A stretch of 6,972 nucleotides of DNA from Chthoniobacterales bacterium (GTDB taxonomy: Bacteria; Verrucomicrobiota; Verrucomicrobiia; Chthoniobacterales; UBA10450). Shown here one piece after another: positions 1 to 6,366 of this stretch (the stretch's first letter is position 1; each line of letters begins with the position of its first letter). Made by a program: the position numbers and the translations under genes. The stretch spans positions 1 through 6,972 of the forward strand of contig JACCXL010000189.1 in the NCBI GenBank assembly GCA_013697015.1, read 5' to 3'. The notes under the pieces were generated by a model. The model was not told the DNA's origin. It searched no databases and was given only the letters and a program-made list of their open reading frames with translations.

Positions 1-393
1 CATCAGCACGCTTCGCTGCAAGGCGCGCTGCAGGTCGCCGCCGGCATTGAGATTAAACGGGCCGGCCGCTTCCTTGTCGTGATGGACACGCTTGTCACGC
101 TCGCTCCGCTGCTCGGTCTCCTGGGCACGATCACTGGTCTGATGAAATCATTCAGCTTTCTCGGCAACGAAGAGCTGGCCGTCGCCGCCGTCACGGGCGG
201 TATCGCCGAGGCGCTCATCGCTACGGCGTGCGGTCTCGGAATCGCGATTTTCGCGCTTATTCCGTTCAACTTCTTCGGCTCTCGAGTGTCTAACTTAGAG
301 TTTGAACTGCAGACCGCTGCAACGAATCTCGAAGTCATGCTGCAATCACGAGAAAACAAACCGCACCGCGATGCCGAAGTAGTCACGAGCTAG
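1..393 (+). CDS. exbB: ExbB/TolQ/MotA-family proton channel subunit (3' part)
   Basis: Inner-membrane subunit of a proton-driven motor that works with ExbD and TonB. The frame is open from base 1 to TAG at 391-393, giving 130 residues; the 5' end lies outside the window. Two hydrophobic segments match the last two membrane helices of the family. The first (about residues 24-50) contains LAPLLGLLGTITG and the second (about 68-88) contains EALIATACGLGIAI. The small-residue and Thr pattern of these helices (GTITG, IATACG) is the family hallmark and lines the proton path. A short polar tail follows. An exbD gene starts 13 bases after the stop, preceded by GAGG, so the genes are likely co-transcribed. 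TolQ or MotA identity is less likely because the next genes are ExbD and TonB types. The symbol is by context. Confidence 0.9.
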   Translation, partial: HQHASLQGALQVAAGIEIKRAGRFLVVMDTLVTLAPLLGLLGTITGLMKSFSFLGNEELAVAAVTGGIAEALIATACGLGIAIFALIPFNFFGSRVSNLEFELQTAATNLEVMLQSRENKPHRDAEVVTS

Positions 394-406
394 CCGAGGC
401 CCGGTC

Positions 407-841
407 ATGCAAATCGGCTCCCCTATTCCGCACAAGAAGGCGCGGATCGAGATCATTCCGCTGATCGACATCATGTTTTTCCTTTTGGCGAGCTTCATGA
501 TGGTGAGCTTGAGCCAGACGCATATGAAAGGCATCAAGGTGGCGTTGCCTACCGGCCAATCGGGCGAAAGCCAATCGAAAAGCAACTACATTAGCGTTTC
601 GGTTAACCGTGAGGGCAACTTCTTCTTCGACAAAGAGCCGCTCGATTTCACCGGGATGAGCGCGAAGCTGATGCAGGCGCATACGACCAATCCCGAAGCA
701 AAGGTTTTCGTTCGCGGGGACAGAGAAGCATTGCACGGGAACATCGTTCGGCTTCTGAATCTCTGCCGATCGAGCGGCTTCTATAAGTTGTCGTTTGAAA
801 TCAAGAGCGAAGCACTCAAGGGAATTCCGGGCGGAGGATAA
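407..841 (+). CDS. exbD: ExbD/TolR-family biopolymer transport protein (first copy)
   Basis: Single-span inner-membrane protein that couples proton flow through ExbB to TonB. It has 144 residues, typical for ExbD. A short basic cytoplasmic N-terminus (HKKARIE) leads into one membrane helix, about residues 16-36, with PLIDIMFFLLASF. Asp21 in this helix corresponds to the essential membrane Asp of ExbD/TolR. The rest is a periplasmic domain. The ATG at 407 is preceded by GAGG at 396-399 with a 7-base gap, a reasonable ribosome site. The N-terminal 45 residues are almost identical to those of the second ExbD at 1512-1934, while the periplasmic parts differ strongly. The stop is followed 10 bases later by tonB. 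Confidence 0.95.
   Translation: MQIGSPIPHKKARIEIIPLIDIMFFLLASFMMVSLSQTHMKGIKVALPTGQSGESQSKSNYISVSVNREGNFFFDKEPLDFTGMSAKLMQAHTTNPEAKVFVRGDREALHGNIVRLLNLCRSSGFYKLSFEIKSEALKGIPGGG
833..838 (+). promoter_or_regulatory. Probable ribosome binding site of tonB
   Basis: GGAGGA lies inside the last codons of the first exbD (its GGG C-terminus), 13 bases before the ATG at 852. The match is strong but the spacing is longer than ideal. It supports the start at 852 rather than the upstream in-frame ATG at 795, which would overlap exbD by 47 bases and add a charged segment (KSRAKHSREF) not usual for TonB. Confidence 0.4.
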
Positions 842-851
842 ACGGCGCGCC

Positions 852-1484
852 ATGGCTGGACCATTGCTCTATCAACCCCCGCCGAGGTGGCAGGTATGGG
901 CTGCGATCGGCGGCGCAGTGCTGCTCCATTGTGCGGCGGTGGCGATCGCCAGCATTCATCCCGTCGTGCCGGCCGTGGATACATCAGCGATTCCGGAAGC
1001 AGTCGAAGTGACGCTCGAGCAGCCGCAGGAACCGACGCCACCCGAGCCCACACCACCGCCGGAAGAGCCGGATCTCCCGCCACCTCCGCCACAGGAAGTT
1101 CAGCCCGAATTTCGCGAAGAGCAGCCGACACCGCCACCGAAGCAGAAACCGCCGAGCAATAAACCGCCGCCGCCGATTGCGCGACCGAAGCCGGCCGGCC
1201 CGGCTGGTCCCGTCAGCACGAATGCGAAGGCGAACGCCTTGTTCCTCTCGAAACCTTCTTATCCGTACGAAGCGCGCAAGCAGAAATTGACCGGCAGCGG
1301 CGTCGTGCTTCTGAGTGTCGACAGCGGCGGGAATTGCACGGATGCTTCCATGGGACAAAGCACGGGGAGCCCGATCCTCGATAGCGCGGCGACAACCGCG
1401 CTTAGAAGGTCCCGATTTAAGGTGGGCACTCCCCCGCAGGTCAAGGTGCCAATTACGTTTACGATGAACGGTGTTTCTCTCTAG
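852..1484 (+). CDS. tonB: TonB-family energy transducer
   Basis: Periplasm-spanning protein that carries energy from ExbB-ExbD to outer-membrane TonB-dependent transporters. It has 210 residues from ATG 852. Order of parts: short cytoplasmic N-terminus; membrane helix at about 15-35 (VWAAIGGAVLLHCAAVAIAS), with His26 placed like the functional membrane His of TonB; a Pro/Glu- then Pro/Lys-rich periplasmic linker at about 56-120; and a C-terminal TonB domain at about 129-210. The domain shows the PSYPYEAR motif (135-142), then STGSPILDSAA and ALRRSRF, all typical. It lies between two exbD genes, which argues for one operon and one complex. The in-frame ATG at 795 is an alternative start that I consider unlikely. 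Confidence 0.93.
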   Translation: MAGPLLYQPPPRWQVWAAIGGAVLLHCAAVAIASIHPVVPAVDTSAIPEAVEVTLEQPQEPTPPEPTPPPEEPDLPPPPPQEVQPEFREEQPTPPPKQKPPSNKPPPPIARPKPAGPAGPVSTNAKANALFLSKPSYPYEARKQKLTGSGVVLLSVDSGGNCTDASMGQSTGSPILDSAATTALRRSRFKVGTPPQVKVPITFTMNGVSL

Positions 1485-1511
1485 AAGTACGCGACGGTTG
1501 CGACAAACGAT

Positions 1512-1934
1512 ATGAGAATGCGATCTCCGATTCCGAAAAGGCGTGCGCGGATCGAGATTATCCCCTTGATCGACATCATGTTCTTCCTGCTCGCGAGCTT
1601 CATGATGGTGAGCTTGAGCCAAATCCACATGAAGGGAATCCAAGTAAACCTGCCGTCTCCGACGCAGGCCCAGGTGCAGCCACCGCTGAAAGACTACGTC
1701 TCGATCAAGGTGGATCAGAACGGATCGACGCTGTTCGATGGACAGTTCGTCTCCGAAGACCAGGTGTTGCCGCGGCTATTTGCGCTGCATCAGCAGAACC
1801 CCGACCTCAAGGTCTCGATCAGCGCTGAAGAACAAGCTTTGCACGGCGCCGTCATCACGCTGCTGGACCACGTCCGTAGCGCAGGCATCAAGAAAGTCGG
1901 CTATCAGATCAAGGCTGCGGCGGTTGGGCCGTAG
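1512..1934 (+). CDS. exbD: ExbD/TolR-family biopolymer transport protein (second copy)
   Basis: Second ExbD of the operon, 140 residues. The membrane helix (about 16-36) again reads PLIDIMFFLLASFMMVSLSQ with the conserved Asp21. The periplasmic domain is unlike the first copy in detail (VDQNGSTLFDGQ, LHGAVITLLDHVRSAG) but has the same layout; LHG followed by a hydrophobic helix is shared. It starts 27 bases after the tonB stop. I see no clear Shine-Dalgarno, so ATG 1512 was chosen by alignment with the first copy (SPIP at residues 5-8 in both); ATG 1518 is the alternative. Its last 26 bases overlap the 3' end of rdgB on the other strand. Confidence 0.94.
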   Translation: MRMRSPIPKRRARIEIIPLIDIMFFLLASFMMVSLSQIHMKGIQVNLPSPTQAQVQPPLKDYVSIKVDQNGSTLFDGQFVSEDQVLPRLFALHQQNPDLKVSISAEEQALHGAVITLLDHVRSAGIKKVGYQIKAAAVGP

Positions 1935-2529
1935 TGATTTGCCCGCTCGCTCGAAAGTGGCGCTTCAGCGCGGCCGTCGCACGCGCGCGGTGGCTGATCG
2001 TGTTTTTAACTTCTGCGGAAAGCTCCGCGAATGTCTCGCGGTAATCGTGCGGGACGTATACCGGATCGTAACCGAATCCGCCACAACCGCGTGGAGAAGA
2101 GGTGATCGTGCCGTCGACTGTTCCCTGAAAAATGCCCAGTGTCTTGCCGGTCTGCGCCAGAACAATCACGCAGCGAAAACGAGCTTGGCGCGCTTGCTCG
2201 CCGACTGGGTCTAATTGCTCAAGCAGCTGGGCGATGTTCTCTTCGTCTGTGGCATGTTCGCCGGCATAGCGCGCGGACCTGATTCCCGGCGCACCGCCCA
2301 GCGCCTCGACTTCGAGGCCGGAATCATCTGCCATGACCAGCCCGGATAATTTTGCCGAAATAGAGAGCGCCTTCAGCTTTGCGTTTTCCGCGAAGGACGC
2401 ACCGCTCTCGTCGACGGATCCGAGGTCCGGCAACTGACTCAAATCGTCGATCTTAAATTCGGCTCCGAGAAGCTCCCGGTATTCGCGGGTCTTATGCGCA
2501 TTGCGCGTCGCCACTAATAGCCGGATCAC
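1909..2529 (-). CDS. rdgB: RdgB/HAM1-family XTP/dITP diphosphatase
   Basis: Cytoplasmic house-cleaning enzyme that hydrolyses ITP, dITP and XTP to the monophosphate and pyrophosphate, keeping deaminated purines out of nucleic acids. It has 206 residues, near the usual 190-205. Motifs in order: VATRNAHK (6-13, nucleotide-binding loop), SFAENAKLKA (45-54), ADDSGLEVEALGGAPG (67-82, with Asp69 in the position of the catalytic Asp), SARYAG (85-90), GGFGYDP (150-156) and the C-terminal ISHRA (178-182). The start is taken as GTG at 2529-2527, giving VIRLLVATRN as in the family; the open frame continues upstream without family similarity. A run of eight C on the coding strand directly precedes this GTG and no Shine-Dalgarno is visible. 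It is convergent with exbD and divergent from leuS. Confidence 0.95.
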   Translation of the reverse strand: MIRLLVATRNAHKTREYRELLGAEFKIDDLSQLPDLGSVDESGASFAENAKLKALSISAKLSGLVMADDSGLEVEALGGAPGIRSARYAGEHATDEENIAQLLEQLDPVGEQARQARFRCVIVLAQTGKTLGIFQGTVDGTITSSPRGCGGFGYDPVYVPHDYRETFAELSAEVKNTISHRARATAALKRHFRASGQITTAQPPQP

Positions 2530-2540
2530 GGGGGGGGAAT

Positions 2541-2639
2541 GAATCAGGAAAAAACGAAAGCAGGAAGTAACGCAAGAAGGTTCCTCAACTTTTCCATATT
2601 TCCTGTTTTCCTGCGTTCCTGATTCGCTCACCTTCTTGC
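2541..2639. repeat. Intergenic inverted-repeat, CAGGAA-rich element
   Basis: The 117 bases between the divergent rdgB and leuS starts (2530-2646) hold nested inverted repeats. GAATCAGGAA (2541-2550) pairs with TTCCTGATTC (2616-2625), GCAGGAA (2560-2566) with TTCCTGC (2608-2614), and GCAAGAAGG (2572-2580) with CCTTCTTGC (2631-2639). CAGGAA occurs twice on + and three times on -. Base use is purine/pyrimidine-skewed and unlike the flanking genes. The stretch must carry the promoters and leaders of both genes, but I cannot place a convincing -35/-10 pair. The repeats could be a dispersed intergenic repeat or a structured leader. A factor-independent terminator is unlikely because both neighbours start here. 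Confidence 0.55.
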
Positions 2640-2646
2640 TCACCGC

Positions 2647-5334
2647 ATGAACGAACGCCGCAAACCGTATTCTTTCGACCGGTTCGAGCCGAAGTGGCAG
2701 GCGATCTGGGACGCGCGGCAGCCGTTTCACGCGGCCAATCCGGGCGACGCTAATTTCGATCCAGGCAAGCCGAAGTTTTACGTGCTCGATATGTATCCCT
2801 ACCCGAGCGGGACGGGCCTGCACGTCGGACATCCCGAGGGCTACACCGCCACCGATATCATCGCGCGCTACAAGCGCATGAACGGCTTCAATGTGCTGCA
2901 TCCGATGGGCTGGGACGCGTTCGGCTTGCCCGCAGAACAGTATGCCATCAAAACCGGCCAGCACCCGGCGATCACCACGCGCGAGAACGTCGCAAAGTTT
3001 AAAGCGCAATTGAAACGAATCGGGTTTTCCTACGATTGGCAGCGCGAGATCAACACGACGGCGCCGGAATATTACCGCTGGACCCAGTGGATTTTCCTCC
3101 AGCTCTACGGTGCCTGGTGCAATCCGCAAACACAGAAAGCGGAGCCGATCGCCACGTATGAGGGCGATGAGCCGGACGCGGTTCGGCTCGCCTACGTTGC
3201 GGATGTACCGGTGAATTGGTGTCCGGAGCTCGGCACCGTCCTGGCGAACGAGGAAGTAATCGATGGCAAGAGCGAGGTCGGCGGTTTTCCCGTAGTGCGC
3301 CGGCCGATGCGCCAATGGATGCTGCGCATCACGGCCTTCGCGGAGCGTTTGATCGATGAGCTCGCTCCGCTTGATTGGCCGGACGGGATCAAAGCGTTGC
3401 AGCGGAATTGGATCGGCAGAAGCGTCGGCGCGGTGGTGCAGTTTAGAATTGCGGAGGGGAGCGCGGGCTTCCGGCCCGCCGATTCCGGCATCCTTGCCGG
3501 AATCCCGGAGACCAACGGAAAAGGCGCCCGCAAGATACCGGCTCATGCGAACAAGATGTCCGCGCTCCCCCAAATCACCGTGTTCACGACGCGTCCCGAC
3601 ACGCTCTATGGCGCCACCTATCTCGTTCTCTCGCCGGAGCATCCCTTCGTTGACGCGCTCAGCACGCGGGAGAATGCAGCCGCCGTCGCGAGTTATCGCG
3701 CCGAAATTGTTTCGAAATCTGACCTGGAGCGGACAGATTTGGCGCAGGAAAAACGCGGGGTGTTTACCGGCGCTTTCGCGATAAATCCGGCGAACGACGA
3801 GCGGATTCCTGTCTGGATCGCAGATTACGTCCTGATGGGATACGGCACCGGTGCGATAATGGCCGTGCCCGCGCACGACGAACGCGATTTCGAGTTCGCT
3901 CAAAAGTTCCAGCTTCCGATTCGAGAAGTAGTCGCGCCCGAGCCGCGGTCGAATGACGGCGGCGAACGGCCGTGCAGCAGCCCGCCGCTGGTTTGCATGG
4001 TCGAGCCCGGCTTCGCGATGAATTCGCCCCTGATAGATGGGTTGCCCACCGAAGCGGCCAGGAACACAATTATCGAATGGCTTGAGGCGCAGGGGATGGG
4101 CCAACGGACGGTCGTCTACAAGCTGCGCGACTGGCTTTTTTCGCGACAACGTTACTGGGGCGAGCCGTTCCCAATTGTTTGGCGCAACGGGCAACACGAA
4201 GCGCTGCCGGAAGGGGAGCTGCCGGTCGAAACGCCGGCCTTGGACGATTTCAAACCGACCGGGACCGGCGAGCCACCGCTCGCGAAGGCGAAGGATTGGG
4301 TCCGTCATTCAGAGTCGGCGATGCGCGAGACGAACACCATGCCGCAGTGGGCCGGGTCGTGCTGGTATTATCTTCGCTTTTGCGATCCGCGTAACGAAGA
4401 GCGCTTCGTCGGCGAGCAGGCCGAACAGTATTGGATGGGTGGCGGGAAACCGGGTGGGGTCGACCTCTATGTCGGTGGAACGGAACACGCCGTTCTGCAT
4501 CTCCTCTACGCGCGCTTCTGGCATAAAGTATTGTTCGATCTGGGCTACGTCTCGAAGCCGGAGCCATTTCAGCGGCTGGTCAATCAAGGCATCATCCTCG
4601 GCGAGGACGGACAGAAGATGTCAAAGTCGCGCGGAAACGTCGTCAACCCGGACGACGTGATCGACCAGTACGGCGCCGATGCATTTCGCTGTTATGAAAT
4701 GTTCATGGGCCCGCTCGAGCAGATGAAGCCGTGGAGCATGAAAGGGGTTGAAGGCGTCGCTCGTTTTCTCGCCCGCGTCTGGCGTCTGGTGATGGAGGAA
4801 AATCAGGCCGGGGATTGGGTGCTCGCGTCGAGCGTGCAGGACATCAAACCGGAGAAGCCGCTGCTCAAAGTGCTGCACGCTACGATTAAGAAAGTGGGCG
4901 AAGACATCGAGACGCTCTCGTTCAATACTGCGATCTCGCAGATGATGATTTGTGTGAACGCGCTCACAAACCTGCCGGTAAAGCCAGTCGGTTCGTTGCG
5001 CACATTCCTGATTCTCCTGAACCCATTCGCGCCGCATCTGACCTCGGAACTTTGGCAGACGCTCGCAGGCCCTTTCGCGGATGGAGCTGGTGAGATCGAC
5101 GCGCAACGCTGGCCGACGCACGATCCGCAACTCCTCGTGGAAGACGAAGTCGAGATCATCCTGCAAGTAAATGGCAAGGTGCGCGACCGCGTCCGCGTGC
5201 CGCTCGGTGCATCCGACGTGGAGCTAGAGAGAATCGCCCGCGCTAATGTTCGCATCGCCGAGTTCACGGCCGGCAAAACGATCCGGAAGGTCGTCGTGAT
5301 CAGGAACAAGCTGGTCAACTTCGTGGCGACCTGA
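2647..5334 (+). CDS. leuS: Leucyl-tRNA synthetase (class Ia)
   Basis: Charges tRNA-Leu with leucine and edits mischarged tRNA. It has 895 residues, somewhat long for a bacterial LeuRS. Domain order: Rossmann catalytic core with the HIGH signature as HVGH (59-62); RNWIGRS (253-259) leading into the CP1 editing domain with TTRPDT (314-319) and YGTGAIMAVPAHDERD (399-414), which carries the editing Asp; KLRDWLFSRQRYWGEP (492-507); KMSKS (657-661); and an anticodon-binding helical domain from about 740, ending with VNGKVRDRV. The large leucine-specific insert before KMSKS seen in E. coli is absent (LGEDGQKMSKS), as in Bacillus-type enzymes. Residues about 269-308 are an unusual extra segment encoded by a palindromic element. 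No Shine-Dalgarno is seen before ATG 2647; the start is set by the family N-terminus (YSFDRFEPKWQAIW). Confidence 0.98.
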   Translation: MNERRKPYSFDRFEPKWQAIWDARQPFHAANPGDANFDPGKPKFYVLDMYPYPSGTGLHVGHPEGYTATDIIARYKRMNGFNVLHPMGWDAFGLPAEQYAIKTGQHPAITTRENVAKFKAQLKRIGFSYDWQREINTTAPEYYRWTQWIFLQLYGAWCNPQTQKAEPIATYEGDEPDAVRLAYVADVPVNWCPELGTVLANEEVIDGKSEVGGFPVVRRPMRQWMLRITAFAERLIDELAPLDWPDGIKALQRNWIGRSVGAVVQFRIAEGSAGFRPADSGILAGIPETNGKGARKIPAHANKMSALPQITVFTTRPDTLYGATYLVLSPEHPFVDALSTRENAAAVASYRAEIVSKSDLERTDLAQEKRGVFTGAFAINPANDERIPVWIADYVLMGYGTGAIMAVPAHDERDFEFAQKFQLPIREVVAPEPRSNDGGERPCSSPPLVCMVEPGFAMNSPLIDGLPTEAARNTIIEWLEAQGMGQRTVVYKLRDWLFSRQRYWGEPFPIVWRNGQHEALPEGELPVETPALDDFKPTGTGEPPLAKAKDWVRHSESAMRETNTMPQWAGSCWYYLRFCDPRNEERFVGEQAEQYWMGGGKPGGVDLYVGGTEHAVLHLLYARFWHKVLFDLGYVSKPEPFQRLVNQGIILGEDGQKMSKSRGNVVNPDDVIDQYGADAFRCYEMFMGPLEQMKPWSMKGVEGVARFLARVWRLVMEENQAGDWVLASSVQDIKPEKPLLKVLHATIKKVGEDIETLSFNTAISQMMICVNALTNLPVKPVGSLRTFLILLNPFAPHLTSELWQTLAGPFADGAGEIDAQRWPTHDPQLLVEDEVEIILQVNGKVRDRVRVPLGASDVELERIARANVRIAEFTAGKTIRKVVVIRNKLVNFVAT
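3456..3570. repeat. REP/MITE-like palindromic element inserted in frame in leuS
   Basis: This 115-bp block has perfect 11-bp terminal inverted repeats, GGGGAGCGCGG (3456-3466) and CCGCGCTCCCC (3560-3570). Inside are hairpins: GCGGGC/GCCCGC (3463-3468 with 3474-3479); a perfect 10-bp stem GATTCCGGCA/TGCCGGAATC with a 4-base loop (3481-3490 with 3495-3504); and GCGAACA/TGTCCGC (3547-3553 with 3557-3563) with one mismatch. It translates as a Gly/Ala/Pro-rich stretch (GSAGFRPADSGILAGIPE and onward). That stretch interrupts the alignment between the QFRI strand and ITVFTTRPDT, which E. coli LeuRS joins with only a handful of residues. No clear target-site duplication is visible. It encodes no transposase, so any movement would depend on proteins elsewhere. 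Confidence 0.75.
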
Positions 5335-5347
5335 GCACATGTGCGGC

Positions 5348-5812
5348 ATGTGGAAAGAATTCAAAGAGTTTGCTGTCAAAGGGAATGCCGTGGATCTCGC
5401 GATCGGCGTCATCATAGGCGCCGCCTTTGGCGGAGTGATCGCATCGTTGGTCAAAGACATCATCATGCCGCCGATCGGGCTGCTCACGGGCGGGCTCGAT
5501 TTTTCAAATCAATTCATGGTGCTCAAAGGCGCGGCGAACGGAGCGACATTCCTGACGCCGGCCGATGCCGCCAAAGCTGGCGCGATTACCTGGAATTATG
5601 GCAACTTCATCACGTTGGTGATCAATTTTCTGATCGTCGCGCTTGCGATTTTCATGGTCGTGAAAGCGATGAATAAGATGAAAAAGCCAGCGCCGACAGC
5701 CGAGCCCGTCTCGAAAGATTGCCCGGCGTGCAAGATGACGATCCCGATCAAGGCGACGCGTTGTCCGCATTGCACGACCGAGCTGAGCGGCGCCGGAATG
5801 GCGCGCGCTTAG
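5348..5812 (+). CDS. mscL: Large-conductance mechanosensitive channel MscL with zinc-ribbon-like tail
   Basis: Inner-membrane channel that opens under membrane tension to release solutes on osmotic downshock. It has 154 residues from ATG 5348, which gives MWKEFKEF as in the family; ATG 5339 (adding MCG) is possible. The N-terminal amphipathic helix is followed by TM1 at about 15-43 (VDLAIGVIIGAAFGGVI, the pore helix, then KDIIMPPIGLL), a periplasmic loop, and TM2 at about 86-108 (FITLVINFLIVALAIFMVVKAMNK). Instead of the usual acidic/charged C-terminal helix bundle, the tail has CPAC (125-128) and CPHC (139-142), a four-Cys zinc-ribbon pattern. It follows leuS by 13 bases, probably in one transcript. 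Its TAG shares bases with the end of the pdeM remnant. Confidence 0.95.
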   Translation: MWKEFKEFAVKGNAVDLAIGVIIGAAFGGVIASLVKDIIMPPIGLLTGGLDFSNQFMVLKGAANGATFLTPADAAKAGAITWNYGNFITLVINFLIVALAIFMVVKAMNKMKKPAPTAEPVSKDCPACKMTIPIKATRCPHCTTELSGAGMARA

Positions 5813-6293
5813 GCGGCAGTTTCCTCGGGCGCCAACTCTAAAATCCGGCGGGCGTGCAGAGCCAGACTCGGCTGTCGGCATCGACTTTCCAGGTCGTGCC
5901 GCTCGCCCAGGGCGAAAATGCCGGCATGATCCAGCAGTTCGGTTGCTGAACCAGCCGGGAAATTTCAAATGCAATCCTGCTCCATCGTTTAAGACCGCCG
6001 CAGGGTGATGATGGCCGATGATCTGCGGAGTGGCGGCTGCGGCGCGGTCGTGCACCAGGTCCCCGACAATCACCAGCCGCTGCGGGCGATAGTCGTTCAG
6101 TAACGCAAAAAGCCGGGATTCAATCGGATGCATTTCCCCAAAAGGGGAGGAACCGGCCGGCCGCACGCTGGCTGATTTCGTAGCCGAAATGGAGGTCGGC
6201 GACGGCCATCCAGGATTCCCGTTCGTGGAAGAGCGCGAGGCGGCTGTCGAGGATCAGATTCGGTCCAACATGTGCTTGAACGGGGTGTGACAT
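5809..6293 (-). pseudogene. pdeM: Decayed PdeM-type metallophosphoesterase
   Basis: Remnant of a calcineurin-like phosphoesterase of the ligase-associated PdeM type. Reading from ATG 6293-6291, frame one gives SWMAVADLHFGYEISQRAAG (motif I, DLH) up to PFWG. A one-base shift near 6134 moves to the frame with IESRLFALLNDY and RLVIVGDLVHDRAAAA (motif II, GDLVH). At about 6025-6036 that frame jumps straight to PQIIGHHHPA (the GHxHP motif), so the middle of the protein, including the GNHD metal motif, is missing (probably about 50 residues). A shift near 5953 leads to QPNCWIMPAFSPWASGTTW, and one near 5848 to RILELAPEETAA and TAA at 5811-5809. A TCCCC/GGGGA hairpin (6135-6148) sits at the first shift. 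Loss of GNHD makes activity very unlikely. Confidence 0.8.
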
Positions 6294-6366
6294 GCGAAGC
6301 CGCCGGGGGCGGAAATTATGCCTTGCTACCCGGACGCGCAACCCGTATGGACCCCGTCTTTGAGCA

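Noticed and set aside
795..851. Upstream in-frame ATG extension of tonB
   Set aside because: It overlaps exbD, adds a charged segment ahead of the cytoplasmic N-terminus, and lacks its own ribosome site; ATG 852 has GGAGGA upstream.
1018..1200. Tandem DNA repeat in the Pro-rich part of tonB
   Set aside because: The CCG/CCA-rich look follows from Pro/Glu/Lys codons of the periplasmic linker; units are irregular.
3940..4025. Second insertion in LeuRS around residues 432-459
   Set aside because: The region is naturally variable in length in LeuRS and the DNA here has no terminal inverted repeats or strong hairpins.
2530..4308. Very long open frame on the - strand continuing upstream of rdgB across the start of leuS
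   Set aside because: It lies antisense to leuS, encodes no recognisable family upstream of the GTG at 2529, and reflects codon bias in GC-rich DNA; only the RdgB part is real.
6120..6166. Programmed frameshift in the pdeM region, suggested by the CCCC-AAAA-GGGG hairpin
   Set aside because: Two more frameshifts and loss of the GNHD motif downstream mean restoring one frame would not yield a working enzyme.
6323..6351. Promoter for the 3D lipoprotein (TTGCTA, 17 bases, TATGGA)
   Set aside because: Only 4/6 and 3/6 matches to the sigma-70 boxes; such pairs are expected by chance and the host consensus is unknown.
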